64,000 bases of DNA, taken from Aliivibrio sp. EL58. GTDB taxonomy: Bacteria; Pseudomonadota; Gammaproteobacteria; Enterobacterales; Vibrionaceae. The DNA lies in assembly GCF_900312675.1 (NCBI RefSeq), contig NZ_OMPC01000004.1:9218-73217 (forward strand). Direction: 5' to 3'. Shown here piece by piece: positions 46,378 through 56,348 of this stretch; the first letter of the stretch is position 1, and the number at the start of each line of letters is the position of its first letter. Made by a program: the position numbers and the translations under genes. The notes beneath the pieces were generated by a model. That model searched no databases. It was not told the DNA's origin and worked only from the letters and a program-made list of their open reading frames with translations.

Positions 46378-46728
46378 ATGAGCAAATTAACGTCAGATAC
46401 TCAAGCAAACCTAGATCTTTTCATTGCAGAAACGAAAGAAACTCAGCTAGTTTGGAGTCTTTATAACGAAGAAGGTTGGATTTCTGTTGAGTCTACTGAA
46501 TTCGAAAACTCTGAAGTAATGCCGTTCTGGTCTAATAAAGAAGATGCAGCATTTCACAACGTTGAAGAGTGGGCTGATTTCGAAGTAACAGAAATTCCAC
46601 TAGATATCTTCGCTGAAGATTGGTTAGTTACTTTATCTGAAGATGGTGTTTTAGTTGGTACAAACTGGAACCAGCAACTTGAAGGTAAAGAAGTAGAAGC
46701 AAGCGATCTTGCAAAACTTTATCTATAA
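46378..46728 (+). CDS. DUF2750 family protein
   Basis: A 116-residue acidic cytoplasmic protein of a family of unknown function. Characteristic pieces are QLVWSLYNEEGWISVESTEF, VMPFWSNKEDAAFHNVEEWA and PLDIFAEDWLVTLSEDGVLV near the C terminus. It has strong codon use and a good terminator, suggesting appreciable expression. The 222 bases upstream, divergent from the adhesin, hold both promoters and no further gene. Confidence 0.82.
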   Translation: MSKLTSDTQANLDLFIAETKETQLVWSLYNEEGWISVESTEFENSEVMPFWSNKEDAAFHNVEEWADFEVTEIPLDIFAEDWLVTLSEDGVLVGTNWNQQLEGKEVEASDLAKLYL

Positions 46729-46749
46729 GATTTCATTTTAAATAATATT

Positions 46750-46778
46750 AAGGGCTGTAATTATTACAGCCCTTTTTT
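46750..46778. terminator. Bidirectional terminator between the DUF2750 gene and glpT
   Basis: AAGGGCTGTAA and TTACAGCCCTTTTTT form a perfect stem around a short ATTA loop, in the 61-base gap between convergent genes. Confidence 0.9.
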
Positions 46779-46789
46779 GTATTTGCTAA

Positions 46790-48151
46790 TTACATTGCCG
46801 CTTGTTCTTTCTCTTTTGCTTTATGGTGTGCTTTTTCACCGATGAAAGCATAAAGCAAACATATAATAGACAGAACACAAGAAGCTACTAAAATCATGAA
46901 GCCACCATCCCAACCAAAATGGTCAACGGTATACCCTAAGATAATGTTTGCCGTTACCGCCCCACCAAGGTAACCAAATAACCCGGTTAAGCCTGCTGCA
47001 GTACCTGCTGCTTTTTTAGGAACAAGCTCAAGTGCATAAAGACCAATAAGCATAACAGGGCCATAAATCAAGAAACCAATAGCCACCAAAGCAATCATAT
47101 CAATTGTTGGATTACCTGCTGGGTTAAACCAATAAACCAACACCGCAATAGTCACAAGAGCCATGAATAAAATACCAGCAGGAGCACGACGTCCTTTAAA
47201 TACTTTATCTGAGATCCAACCACACAATAACGTCCCAGGAATACCGGCCCATTCATATAAGAAATACGCCCACGATGACTTATCCACCGTGAAGTCTTTT
47301 GCTTCTTTTAAATACACTGGAGCCCAATCAAGAACACCGTAACGAATTAGGTATACAAAGGCATTCGCAATCGCAATCGACCAAAGTAACTTATTATTAA
47401 ATACGTACTTAAAGAAGATTTCTTTTGCCGTCATCTCTGTTTCATGAGACTTATTATAATCATCTGGGTAATCATTTTTGTACTCTTCAATCGCAGGAAG
47501 ACCACAAGATTGAGGAGTATCGCGCAGAGTCATCCACACAAATACAGCAACTAACGTGGCAAAAATTGCAGGAACATAAAATGCTGAGCGCCAATCATCG
47601 TTAAAAGCCCAAAGACCTAATAAGAAAAGAGGGCCAATCAAACCGCCCCCCACATTATGTGCAACGTTCCATACCGAAACTAGCTCACCACGCTCTTTAC
47701 GTGACCACCAATGCACCATCGTTCGACCACAAGCTGGCCAACCCATGCCTTGGAACCAACCGTTTAAGAACAATAATATAAACATTGCTGTAATACTGTT
47801 TGTTGCCCATGGCATAAAGCCAAAGCAAAACATAACGCCCGCAGACATTAACAAACCAGCACTTAAAAAATAGCGCGGATTCGAACGGTCAGACACACTG
47901 CCCATTAAGAACTTTGAAAGACCATAAGCAATAGATACCGCAGCTAATGCAACGCCTAAATCACCACGACTGAAACCTTGATCGATTAAATATGGCATTG
48001 CCAAGCTAAAGTTCTTTCGAACAAGATAGTAACCAGCATAACCAACAAAAATACTGATAAACAATTGCCAACGTAAACGCGTATAAGTGCCATCTATCTG
48101 ATTAGATGCGAGGCGTGTTATATGCGCTTGGGGTTTAAATATACCAAACAT
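46790..48151 (-). CDS. glpT: Glycerol-3-phosphate:phosphate antiporter
   Basis: GlpT imports glycerol-3-phosphate in exchange for phosphate across the inner membrane. The 453-residue MFS protein aligns along its whole length with E. coli Glp[30 protein letters not shown] (with the substrate-binding Arg of TM1), [39 protein letters not shown], and the second substrate Arg in [21 protein letters not shown] 48151 has GGAG six bases upstream; the ATG at 48163 does not. Control by GlpR and CRP is usual; candidate sites are in the region to the right. Confidence 0.95.
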   Translation of the reverse strand: MFGIFKPQAHITRLASNQIDGTYTRLRWQLFISIFVGYAGYYLVRKNFSLAMPYLIDQGFSRGDLGVALAAVSIAYGLSKFLMGSVSDRSNPRYFLSAGLLMSAGVMFCFGFMPWATNSITAMFILLFLNGWFQGMGWPACGRTMVHWWSRKERGELVSVWNVAHNVGGGLIGPLFLLGLWAFNDDWRSAFYVPAIFATLVAVFVWMTLRDTPQSCGLPAIEEYKNDYPDDYNKSHETEMTAKEIFFKYVFNNKLLWSIAIANAFVYLIRYGVLDWAPVYLKEAKDFTVDKSSWAYFLYEWAGIPGTLLCGWISDKVFKGRRAPAGILFMALVTIAVLVYWFNPAGNPTIDMIALVAIGFLIYGPVMLIGLYALELVPKKAAGTAAGLTGLFGYLGGAVTANIILGYTVDHFGWDGGFMILVASCVLSIICLLYAFIGEKAHHKAKEKEQAAM

Positions 48152-48493
48152 AGTTAACTCCATTATTATTTTGCGATGGTATCAATAAAGCTCGAACGAG
48201 AAGCAAAAAAGCTTCGTTCGAAAGCGAGTGCATTGTGCTTTTCTAAGAGAGATAATTCTGTGATCAGTTTGGCAAGTTAATAAATTGTAGTTATTTATAT
48301 AAAATACGAACCCTTGATAACGTAATTAAATGATATTGCTGTAATACATAAATAAAGCTTTAGAAAGTAGTTGCGATGTTCGTTCATACTTTATAAATAT
48401 TAAGAAGTATACAAAAGAAACACGATATTATTCACAACACCTTCATTTTATAGGGCATAGAATAAGTTTTTTTGTATTACAGTTGGAATCATC
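48152..48493. promoter_or_regulatory. Divergent control region of glpT with GlpR-like elements
   Basis: About 340 bases without a gene. An imperfect inverted repeat at 48190-48225 brings together CTCGAACGAGAAGC and GCTTCGTTCGA, containing the palindrome TTCGTTCGAA. A separate ATGTTCGTTCAT at 48376-48387 resembles the GlpR half-site pattern (ATGTTCGWT). Their position upstream of glpT suggests repression by GlpR; the assignment is inference. The rest is AT-rich spacer with the promoter of the gene at 48494. Confidence 0.45.
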
Positions 48494-49588
48494 ATGAAGC
48501 GCACATTCTTAACTCTTTCTTTAGCTGTTATCCTTTCTGGATCTCTCTATTCAACACCAACCATTGCAGCACTGGATGCTATTCAACCACAAGTAAACTA
48601 CACAGAAATGACTTCTCAGCGTCAGGTAGTTGACCAATTACTTAATGATGCTTATCAGGTATTCAAAAATCCATCACGCATCTCTCATGCAGGCTTTACG
48701 GCGAAAATGCCAAGTAACATGGAGATGATCACTAACAACTTACTTGATGCTTATAAACTTGAACCTTATCGCGTTGATTTACTGTTTTCAGCAGCCAATG
48801 CTCAGATCTATAACAGCAATGTAGACCGAGCAATTGAGTTATTCACTCAAATTTTAGACGTTGCTCCTGATGATGTAGATGCACACTCATACCTTGTTAT
48901 TTGGCAAAACTTTAAAGACAACAAAAGCGAAGTAACCAAACATTTAAACGCTCTAGAGCAATTAAACAAAGGTCGTGTGGCTGATTTGAAAAAGATCATG
49001 TCGACTATTGATAGAATTATTGAAACACCATTAAGCAATACAATCAAAAAACCAGTCAAAGGCAACAATGCAATTATCACTTTAGGTTATGCCCTAAACC
49101 CAGATGGCAGCATGAATCAAATCTTAATTGATCGACTTAATGCAACATTGACGATGGCGAAACAGAATCCTAACACTTACATCGTAGTGACTGGCGGCGT
49201 ACCTAAAAATCACAAAACCGAAGGTAAGTTAATGGCCGATTGGTTAGTGAAAAATGGGATTGAAAAATCTCGTATTATTGAAGATAACTACGCCAGAAGT
49301 ACGGTAGAAAATGCCTTATACAGCAGCTATGCATTAGCTCGACATGATATTGACCACGCTACCATTATTAGTTCAGCAAGCCATGTTCGCCGTGGACAAA
49401 CATTATTTGAAGTGGCTAGCTGGCAGACTGGCCCTAAAGGGATCACGTTTGATACGTATGCCGCTAACGATCGTCCATTAGAAGAATTGAAAGTCCCAAC
49501 AGGCGGTGAATTATTAGGTATTTACCGTGATGCATTACGTGTTTATGGTATGTGGAGTTACCGCTCGTATCCTTTAGAGCAGCGTTAA
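48494..49588 (+). CDS. Periplasmic YdcF/SanA-type DUF218 protein with TPR-like region
   Basis: The 364-residue protein has a Sec signal peptide (MKRTFLTLSLAVILSGSLYS, cut near TIAALD). Residues about 75-150 look like TPR helices (YRVDLLFSAANAQIYNSNVD, RAIELFTQILDVAPDDVDAH). The C-terminal DUF218 domain runs from NAIITLGYALNPDG to the end, with VVTGGVPKN, EGKLMADWLVKNGI, STVENALYSSYAL and ISSASHVRR, the conserved core of YdcF/SanA/ElyC proteins. ElyC and SanA act in envelope and lipid-carrier homeostasis; the exact role of this long periplasmic form is unknown. Confidence 0.8.
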   Translation: MKRTFLTLSLAVILSGSLYSTPTIAALDAIQPQVNYTEMTSQRQVVDQLLNDAYQVFKNPSRISHAGFTAKMPSNMEMITNNLLDAYKLEPYRVDLLFSAANAQIYNSNVDRAIELFTQILDVAPDDVDAHSYLVIWQNFKDNKSEVTKHLNALEQLNKGRVADLKKIMSTIDRIIETPLSNTIKKPVKGNNAIITLGYALNPDGSMNQILIDRLNATLTMAKQNPNTYIVVTGGVPKNHKTEGKLMADWLVKNGIEKSRIIEDNYARSTVENALYSSYALARHDIDHATIISSASHVRRGQTLFEVASWQTGPKGITFDTYAANDRPLEELKVPTGGELLGIYRDALRVYGMWSYRSYPLEQR

Positions 49589-49618
49589 TTTCATTTACTT
49601 TCTATATTATAAATAAAC

Positions 49619-49650
49619 AAAAGGTGACCAATCAATACGGTCACCTTTTT
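49619..49650. terminator. Bidirectional terminator before the nucleotidase gene
   Basis: AAAAGGTGACC and GGTCACCTTTTT form an 11-pair stem around a loop of about nine bases, with flanking A/T runs, between convergent genes. Confidence 0.88.
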
Positions 49651-49664
49651 AGTTTATAGTGAAA

Positions 49665-51569
49665 TTAGTTCAGTGCTTTAGCTATTACCATATCACGGTG
49701 AATTCGTGCTTTTTCTGCTTCTGTCGTTGCCGTTTTTAGCTCTTGTTTAAGCTTAGCGAGATAAGTAGTTAATTCTTCTTCCGTTGAAAAGATCTTATCT
49801 TTCACATTAATAGACTCAACATTGGTATAACGGCCATCATCACTGGTTGGGACATTAATTTTCCCGCTGTTCACTAAGTCTTTTATAATTTCACGTTCTT
49901 TTTCATAACCATCAAGACCACTTAGTGCCCAGCGACTCATTGGTTTACCTTCGTATTTCCCATTTTTAACTTCATTTAAGTATCGAATGGTTAAATTACG
50001 AATCGTCCCTTCATCCTCACCAAATTCTTCTTCTGTATCAAACAATACAGGGAAAGTTCGTCCTTCAAGTACCCCACCGGTTTTGGTTAAATGTCCCATG
50101 CGGTAGCTATTCATCCCAATGCGAATTGGAGTCGTGTTTGTTATTGCTTTGCCATCAGAAAATTTAAGATCGGCAATACGCTCTCCCGCAGGCTTGGTTA
50201 AATCAATGGTATAAGTTACCCCGGCAAAGAAGTCATTGGTTGAATATTTTGATGAGCGACGATCAAGATTGAAACTGTAAGTCACATCCCCTTCTTTTAC
50301 ACTATTGAAATAACCTGCCGACCATTCCATGTAAGTTTTAAGCTCTTTGCCCGTCATATCATAAACAGTAATTTCACCGCCTGCGTACTGATAATTATAG
50401 GCAATGTCTTTAGCTTTAATTTTACCTACATCGAGTTCTGCCATGTCGTTATCAATTTGCAGAGCAATCACGTTTGCCAATGGTGCGTAATGCATACTCG
50501 CTTCTTGGAAAAGAGCACTGATCCCCGTATCTTGGATATGAACTTGTGGTATACCTATGATTTCATTCTCTGGTACTAAATCAACACCAAGTAGTTCAGC
50601 CACCACACGGTTTGCATTCTCACGCAAACGCTTATGATAAGGTGCATATAATTCTTCCATTTTCTCGTCTGACTCAACACCTTTTATCTTGTAGGTGAAG
50701 CTATCTTTATTAACGAGAGTAAACTGTCCATTCTTCTCTTCAAATTGTAAGTCGATACGAGAAAGTGCACGTCCATATTTATCTGGCTCGGTAATAATCA
50801 CACCATTTACTGTCGCTTTATCAATGCGAGTATGCATATGACCTGCAACAATCGCGTCAATTTCTGGGTTATCATTCGCGATGTCAGTAACACCTGTGGC
50901 TTCAATGTTATTCTCATTATCAAGCCCCATATGAGCAACTAATACAATCGCATCTACTTTATCGTCTATCTGTTTGATGACTTTTTTCACTTCAAGGGAT
51001 GGATTAGTAAACGTCATTCCCTCTAAGCGATTTGTACCTGCAGCAAATACTTGAGTCATTGGTGTATCCATACCAATCATACCGATTTTAATGCCGTTTT
51101 TTTCAATGATTTTATAGGCTGGTAAAAATGGGTTGCCGTCTTCTCGCTTGATATTTCCTGCTAATGATGTGCCTTTAAATTGAGTTAATGAGCGATTAAG
51201 TACATCTAATCCAAAATCAAATTCATGGTTTCCTAAAACCCAAATATCATACTTCATTTCATTAAAACCAAGCATCATTGGATCAGTCGGTTCATCTTTA
51301 AAGGTTTCAACAAAGTTACCTTGAATAGTATCTCCAGCATCAACTAAAATGACATTTTCTTGCTGATCTCGAATTGTTTTTACTTTTGTCGCTATCTGAC
51401 TCAAGCTGCCTTTCATATTGAGTTTATCGCTCGCATAATCCCAAGGCATGAAATGTCCATGAATGTCAGATGTACCAAGAATAGTAACATCAACGATATC
51501 GCCATCTGCCGCAATGGCATAACCACTTAATGAAAGTAAAATTGCAGACGCCAGTATGTGTTTTTTCAT
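49665..51569 (-). CDS. Periplasmic 5'-nucleotidase / cyclic phosphodiesterase family enzyme
   Basis: About 634 residues from ATG 51569 (MKKHILASAILLSLSGYAIA, a Sec signal peptide cut at AA-DG); in-frame ATGs at 51578 and 51608 are alternatives with weak ribosome binding sites. The metallophosphatase domain has all metal motifs: GTSDIHGHF, VDAGDTIQGN, GNHEFDFGLD, VAHMG and GHMHTRID. The 5'-nucleotidase C-terminal domain follows (EVARLL-type helix, AGYFNSVKEGDVTYSFNLD, MNSYRMGHLTK), then a 60-residue Lys/Glu-rich helical tail. Likely substrates are extracellular nucleotides; UshA- and CpdB-like activities cannot be told apart by eye. Confidence 0.85.
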   Translation of the reverse strand: MKKHILASAILLSLSGYAIAADGDIVDVTILGTSDIHGHFMPWDYASDKLNMKGSLSQIATKVKTIRDQQENVILVDAGDTIQGNFVETFKDEPTDPMMLGFNEMKYDIWVLGNHEFDFGLDVLNRSLTQFKGTSLAGNIKREDGNPFLPAYKIIEKNGIKIGMIGMDTPMTQVFAAGTNRLEGMTFTNPSLEVKKVIKQIDDKVDAIVLVAHMGLDNENNIEATGVTDIANDNPEIDAIVAGHMHTRIDKATVNGVIITEPDKYGRALSRIDLQFEEKNGQFTLVNKDSFTYKIKGVESDEKMEELYAPYHKRLRENANRVVAELLGVDLVPENEIIGIPQVHIQDTGISALFQEASMHYAPLANVIALQIDNDMAELDVGKIKAKDIAYNYQYAGGEITVYDMTGKELKTYMEWSAGYFNSVKEGDVTYSFNLDRRSSKYSTNDFFAGVTYTIDLTKPAGERIADLKFSDGKAITNTTPIRIGMNSYRMGHLTKTGGVLEGRTFPVLFDTEEEFGEDEGTIRNLTIRYLNEVKNGKYEGKPMSRWALSGLDGYEKEREIIKDLVNSGKINVPTSDDGRYTNVESINVKDKIFSTEEELTTYLAKLKQELKTATTEAEKARIHRDMVIAKALN

Positions 51570-51694
51570 AATTATCATTATCTTATTTGTAAGGTGGTAA
51601 AGAAGCATAAAGGCATCTCCTACTTTATAAATAATGCATGATCACATTTTTATGTAACGATGACTTTAGATTACAAGATTTATGATGAATGGCA

Positions 51695-51750
51695 CATCAT
51701 CAACAAAAAAACCGCCAAATTAAAAATCTGACGGCTTTTTTGTTGATGAT
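51695..51750. terminator. Long inverted repeat, terminator of tpm
   Basis: ATCATCAACAAAAAAACCG (51695-51713) pairs almost perfectly with the bases around 51731-51750 (CGGCTTTTTTGTTGATGAT), loop about 17 bases. Read from the right it gives a GC-rich stem followed by T-run about 20 bases after tpm. The unusually long A/T-paired outer stem is notable. Confidence 0.75.
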
Positions 51751-51769
51751 TTTAGATTTAGACTACTTT

Positions 51770-52411
51770 CTAATTCTCAATCAGCCACACTTCTTCTGCA
51801 AAGCGTGATAATCCTTTTTTAATCTTAGGATGTTCAGCATCTGCTTCATCACGCTGCAAGCGAGTAACTGTCATACCAGAAAATAGTGAACGAACTTCCT
51901 CTTCTGGCACAGAGAATGGAGGCCCTGCCATTTCAGGTTGGTCATAATCTAACGTTACCAATAAGATGCGTCCGCCCTCTTTTAAGCGAGAACGTAATAC
52001 TTGTACATATTCTTCACGCACCTCTTTCGGTAGAGCGACTAATGCTGCACGATCATAAATCAAGTCAGTGGCTTCAATTGGTGCGGTAAAATAATCACCA
52101 GAATAAATAGTCAACTCATCAAACTCGTATAACTCAAGAGTGCTAGTTAGTGCAGTAACCGTTGGTGTATATAAGCGCTCAGCAAAAAAAGCACGTACGG
52201 CTATTTTACTTAGCTCAACACCTGTGACTGAATTATGTTTTTCAGCAAGCCAGTCTAAATCCATCGACTTACCACATAAAGGAACAAATACCGTATCATT
52301 ACGTTGCGGCTTTAACGCTGACCAATATTGAGTCAAAATTGGATTTGTATCAGGTAGGTGAAAACCAATAACATTGCTTGCCCACTTACTTTCCCAGAAT
52401 TCATGTTCCAT
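51770..52411 (-). CDS. tpm: Thiopurine S-methyltransferase
   Basis: SAM-dependent methyltransferase acting on thiopurines and, in marine bacteria, on selenium and tellurium compounds. The 213 residues are typical of bacterial Tpm (E. coli-type 218). The start [20 protein letters not shown] and [20 protein letters not shown] (SAM site) are diagnostic; [20 protein letters not shown] and [20 protein letters not shown] follow. The 254 bases to the right, divergent from the TcyP-like gene, contain both promoters. Confidence 0.93.
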   Translation of the reverse strand: MEHEFWESKWASNVIGFHLPDTNPILTQYWSALKPQRNDTVFVPLCGKSMDLDWLAEKHNSVTGVELSKIAVRAFFAERLYTPTVTALTSTLELYEFDELTIYSGDYFTAPIEATDLIYDRAALVALPKEVREEYVQVLRSRLKEGGRILLVTLDYDQPEMAGPPFSVPEEEVRSLFSGMTVTRLQRDEADAEHPKIKKGLSRFAEEVWLIEN

Positions 52412-52665
52412 TTACTTTTCCTTCCACTCACTTTTTATTATTTAGAAATGGTACCTCATCCCCCTATTCTGTTCTACAAATACTCAATTTATCCCCTTAT
52501 TGCTTTAACCATAACCAAAAAATCAATATATATTCCATTTGGTTATATATGATAACTTTTATCACTTATCTTACCGACAGGCTTACCGTTATTATGCCTT
52601 TAAATACAAAGAGCTTGTTTCAAATCGACACATAACGAGCGCACTAAATAAACAGGAAAAGCAGT

Positions 52666-53886
52666 ATGTCATTAGCCGTTATCATCAATTTGATCGTCTT
52701 TATCGGTCTTATCTTCTTTCTTAATACCCAACAGCGCAAAGAATATACGCTGTCTCGCCTTGTTCTTATCGGCTTAATTGCTGGTAGTCTTTATGGTTTA
52801 GGTCTTCATGTAATTCATGGCGAAGGCAGTACTGTAATCAAGACAACACTTGATTGGATCAATATTGTGGGTAGCGGTTATGTTGGATTACTAAAAATGG
52901 TTATCATGCCATTAGTATTAGTTTCTATGTTTTCTGCGGTTGTTAAACTCGATAAATCAGGTTCACTAGGTAAAATCAGTGGCGTAACTATCAGTGTTTT
53001 ATTAATAACGACGATGATCTCTGCACTTATTGGTATAGGTGTAACACAGATGTTTGGACTTTCTGCTGAAGGTTTAACTGAAGGTGCTCGTGAAACAGCT
53101 CGTGTTGCCGTATTAGAGTCTCGCATTGGCAGTGTTAGTGATTTAACTATCCCTCAAATGTTAGTCAGCTTTATTCCTACTAACCCATTTGCTGATTTAA
53201 CCGGAACTCGCTCAACCTCTATTATTGCGGTTGTAATCTTCGCTATCCTTGCTGGTATCGCAGCTCGTAAAGTCAGCCAAGAGAAAGAAGAGTTAGCAGG
53301 CCCAATTAATACTTTTGTTGATGTAGCCCAATCAATTGTAATGCGTTTGGTTAAGATGATCATGGCTTTAACCCCTTACGGTATCTTAGCGCTATTAACT
53401 AAAGTTGTTGCTACATCCAATGCTGCCGATATTTTAAATCTCCTTGGATTTATTGTTGCTTCTTATGTCGCAATTCTTCTGATGTTTGTAGTTCACGGTT
53501 TATTGGTTTCATTTGTTGGTGTAAACCCTGTTAATTACTTCAAGAAAATTTGGCCTGTATTGACGTTTGCATTCAGCTCTCGTAGCTCAGCAGCAACAAT
53601 CCCACTAAACGTTGAAGCTCAAATTACTAAGCTACGTGTTCCACCGGCGATTGCGAATTTATCAGCTACATTTGGTGCCACTATTGGTCAAAATGGATGT
53701 GCGGGTATCTACCCTGCAATGGGATTGCCTGTCACAATTGCAGCTCTACTTATTTCTATCGAACCTCTTATTGATATGGCTCGTACTGCTCTTAACGTAA
53801 GTGGTGCAATGACAGCGGGTACAATTACAAGCCGAGTTCTTGGTGAAAAAAGTACTGATGAACAAGTAGAAAGTGCACAAGCGTAA
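52666..53886 (+). CDS. tcyP: TcyP-like dicarboxylate/cystine symporter with internal in-frame deletion
   Basis: A DAACS-family transporter most like E. coli TcyP (YdjN, L-cystine uptake): FLNTQQRKEYTLSRLVLIGL, VGSGYVGLLKMVIMPLVLVS, FIPTNPFADLTGTRSTSIIA, TFAFSSRSSAATIPLNVEAQ (re-entrant hairpin 1) and ATIGQNGCAGIYPAM. It has 406 residues instead of about 460. Right after Pro350-Ala351-Met352 the sequence jumps to GLPVTIAALLISIEPLIDMA, the start of the last helix. About 50 residues that normally lie between the two PAM motifs are missing, including the rest of TM7 and hairpin 2 (the SSAGVAGVGGG-type gate). The frame is otherwise intact. Transport activity is unlikely. AGGAAAAGC gives a good ribosome binding site. 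Confidence 0.85.
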   Translation: MSLAVIINLIVFIGLIFFLNTQQRKEYTLSRLVLIGLIAGSLYGLGLHVIHGEGSTVIKTTLDWINIVGSGYVGLLKMVIMPLVLVSMFSAVVKLDKSGSLGKISGVTISVLLITTMISALIGIGVTQMFGLSAEGLTEGARETARVAVLESRIGSVSDLTIPQMLVSFIPTNPFADLTGTRSTSIIAVVIFAILAGIAARKVSQEKEELAGPINTFVDVAQSIVMRLVKMIMALTPYGILALLTKVVATSNAADILNLLGFIVASYVAILLMFVVHGLLVSFVGVNPVNYFKKIWPVLTFAFSSRSSAATIPLNVEAQITKLRVPPAIANLSATFGATIGQNGCAGIYPAMGLPVTIAALLISIEPLIDMARTALNVSGAMTAGTITSRVLGEKSTDEQVESAQA

Positions 53887-53917
53887 TCTTCTATCAGTAA
53901 TTAACTACTTATAAAAC

Positions 53918-53947
53918 AAAAAGGAAGTCATTTGGCTTCCTTTTTTT
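53918..53947. terminator. Terminator after the TcyP-like gene
   Basis: AAAAAGGAAG and CTTCCTTTTTTT pair around a short loop, followed by a long T-run. Confidence 0.88.
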
Positions 53948-54042
53948 GATTCATAAAACTGACATATCTCTGTAACCCTAACGTCATTCGTCTTATTTAC
54001 TATCTAACACATAATTTCTTGTTCTATTTGTGTAGGTTATAG

Positions 54043-56070
54043 ATGAAACCCTTTCAGAAATCCCCCATTTCATTGCTTCACGTCTTCACCCTATTATTAA
54101 CCAGCATTGTTATCTGTTTTATCCTTCTCTCTTTAATTAGCAGCCGAGGAATTGATCGAGTTGGCCAGCAATTCTCTCAACTCAGCCAAACGATGTTGCC
54201 CTCTGCTTTATCCAATGCGGAACTAACAAAAAATGTACTTCAACAAGTAAAATTCATGAATGACGGCTTGCATGCTAAAAACTCAAATGATTTAACTAAC
54301 ATCCAAAATGTTATTACCGAGCTTCATCAACAATCAATAGCAGAAATTCGTCAATTACAACAACGTTCATTAAATCAAAATGGGGAGTTAACGATAAATC
54401 AAATTCATCAATTAAAAGCGCATATACAAGCATTAAACATGCAATCATCACGTATCTTATCCATTCAAAAAAACACGCTTTTACTCTCTTCAAAAATCAA
54501 AGAAAAGACCCCTTCCCTGCGTTATGGATTAAGTTCTATTGGACCTGAAATGAATCGTATCAGTGCATTCCTTATTAGTGATAATGCTAACGCTGATGAT
54601 GCATCAAACCGCTTTGTATCTAGTGCTATGGCATTAGAGACTACCTTCTTAACCTTAATAGCAGAAGATAACATAATGACTGCTCAAAAATGGTATCGTG
54701 AAATTTACAATCGAATAGCGGCATTAGAGTTAGCTTATGATGATTTATCAATCGAGTATCCAGATCTTAATACCTACATGAGTCTAAGTGCCCCATTAGA
54801 GATCGTGATGGATGAGATGCGTCAAGATGATTCAATTCCTAATCAACGACTTACTTTTTTGTCATTAGTAAAAGAACAAAAAGAGTTAATCTCTGCGGCT
54901 TCAGAGACTTCCTTTCTTGCAACGACCCTACTTAGTAAAATCGCTCTTTCAATGGAGAAATCGTTAGCCCAACGAACTGAGCTCGTCGACAATTCTATTG
55001 ATGTTTTTAAGAAGATAATTTTAATCAGCAGTTGCTTTTTAATCATTACTCTTTGGATAGCAGCTACTTGGATCCGCTCATGGATGTCAGTTGGATTAAA
55101 AAATATTACCCATCATTTAAAACAGCTTTCAGACCATAATTATAAACACAAGGTTCCCGAGGTAGGTCCTGCAGAAATGCAAATAATCGCTAAAAATTTG
55201 AACAAAGTGATTACCTCTACCACACACTCTATCGTTAATATCTCAAACAATTGTGATGTCCTGTATCAAACCTCTGAAATCACGAGTAGTGTTTCCAATG
55301 ATATTGAAGCAGGGCTAACACAACAAAATGAAGCATTACTCTCAATGGCTTCTATTGTCGGTCAATTAGATTTATCTATTAGTGAAATTGCCCAGTTAAC
55401 CCAAGAATCTCATCAGGAAACTTATAATGCGACTCAAGCGGCTACTAATGGCGTAACCGTGATTGGCAGTAATAACAGCCGATTAACTCAATTAAATGAG
55501 GCGTTAAGTAAAAACGTAATAGCGATGGAAACACTAGATCGTGAAGTCGATAAAATACAATCAATGGTTGGTGTAATTGCAAGCTTGGCAGATAACACTA
55601 ATCTACTGGCATTAAATGCGGCAATAGAAGCGGCTCGTGCAGGAGAGCAAGGCCGAGGATTTGCAGTCGTTGCTGACGAAGTAAGACAGTTAGCTGGCAG
55701 TACTTCAGCCCAAACCCGTAATATTAGAGAAACAATGACTGCATTATTGGATGCTGCAAACGAGGCAAAGTCGTCCATCGCTGTTAGCCAGACTGAAATG
55801 TCACTTGCTCTAGCGTCAAGTATGGACGTCAGCAAAACCTTTGAGCATATATCAGACGCTGTCACCCTAGTCAGTGACCGGATTTCCCAAGTCTCTGTCG
55901 CGGCTGAAGAGCAAGCTCAAGCGGCTACAGAGGTAAGCAACAATATTGGTCACATAAACAGACAAGGTGAGGAGATGGAATTACAGCTTAGTGCATTTGT
56001 CGAGTCAACCGAAGAGGTTGCAGGAATCGCGTCACAACAGAAAGAATTAATACAAAACTATCGTTTTTAA
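54043..56070 (+). CDS. Methyl-accepting chemotaxis protein
   Basis: The 675-residue receptor has TM1 at about 13-30 ([20 protein letters not shown]), a periplasmic helical sensor of about 290 residues with Gln-rich stretches ([20 protein letters not shown]), TM2 near 325-347 ([20 protein letters not shown]), HAMP, and the signalling hairpin with [20 protein letters not shown] and [20 protein letters not shown]. The C terminus ([11 protein letters not shown]) lacks the CheR/CheB tether. Third such receptor in the window; ligand unknown. Confidence 0.9.
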   Translation: MKPFQKSPISLLHVFTLLLTSIVICFILLSLISSRGIDRVGQQFSQLSQTMLPSALSNAELTKNVLQQVKFMNDGLHAKNSNDLTNIQNVITELHQQSIAEIRQLQQRSLNQNGELTINQIHQLKAHIQALNMQSSRILSIQKNTLLLSSKIKEKTPSLRYGLSSIGPEMNRISAFLISDNANADDASNRFVSSAMALETTFLTLIAEDNIMTAQKWYREIYNRIAALELAYDDLSIEYPDLNTYMSLSAPLEIVMDEMRQDDSIPNQRLTFLSLVKEQKELISAASETSFLATTLLSKIALSMEKSLAQRTELVDNSIDVFKKIILISSCFLIITLWIAATWIRSWMSVGLKNITHHLKQLSDHNYKHKVPEVGPAEMQIIAKNLNKVITSTTHSIVNISNNCDVLYQTSEITSSVSNDIEAGLTQQNEALLSMASIVGQLDLSISEIAQLTQESHQETYNATQAATNGVTVIGSNNSRLTQLNEALSKNVIAMETLDREVDKIQSMVGVIASLADNTNLLALNAAIEAARAGEQGRGFAVVADEVRQLAGSTSAQTRNIRETMTALLDAANEAKSSIAVSQTEMSLALASSMDVSKTFEHISDAVTLVSDRISQVSVAAEEQAQAATEVSNNIGHINRQGEEMELQLSAFVESTEEVAGIASQQKELIQNYRF

Positions 56071-56142
56071 CACTAATCATTACATTAGAAAAACTAATCT
56101 TATAAAACAATTTTACTTGCTAGAAATAATATAATTTAACTC

Positions 56143-56148
56143 TATAAT
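56143..56148 (+). promoter_or_regulatory. Stable-RNA-like -10 with GC-rich discriminator
   Basis: TATAAT followed directly by GCGCGCC, the discriminator type of stringently controlled rRNA/tRNA promoters. A -35 is not obvious (TTGCTA at 56117-56122 gives a spacing of 20). It drives the unit with the small frame at 56201 and the terminator at 56301. Confidence 0.55.
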
Positions 56149-56200
56149 GCGCGCCATACGGAGACGAATAACTCGCCCAATTAATATAAAAGATAACGTT

Positions 56201-56281
56201 ATGGCTAGAAACATACTAACTAAAATTGCAACCGCTTATCAACGTTCATTTGTTGAACTATATAAGCGCGATAATAAATAA
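56201..56281 (+). CDS. 26-residue basic small protein (or part of a small RNA)
   Basis: ATG 56201 to TAA 56281 encodes MARNILTKIATAYQRSFVEL followed by YKRDNK: an amphipathic helix with Arg/Lys on one face. The frame sits between a strong -10 and a strong terminator, giving a transcript of about 175 bases. The ribosome binding site is weak (AAAAGATAACGTT), so the transcript may act as RNA instead. A small hairpin ATCTCTT/AAGAGAT follows the stop. No family recognised. Confidence 0.45.
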   Translation: MARNILTKIATAYQRSFVELYKRDNK

Positions 56282-56300
56282 TCTCTTATAAAGAGATACG

Positions 56301-56328
56301 AAAAAGGAGCTAACTTAGCTCCTTTTTT
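56301..56328. terminator. Terminator of the small transcript and of the exonuclease gene
   Basis: AAAAAGGAGCTAA and TTAGCTCCTTTTTT form a nearly continuous stem with a minimal loop and flanking A/T runs, 20 bases from the stop of the convergent gene. Confidence 0.88.
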
Positions 56329-56348
56329 ATTATCTGGAATAAATATTT

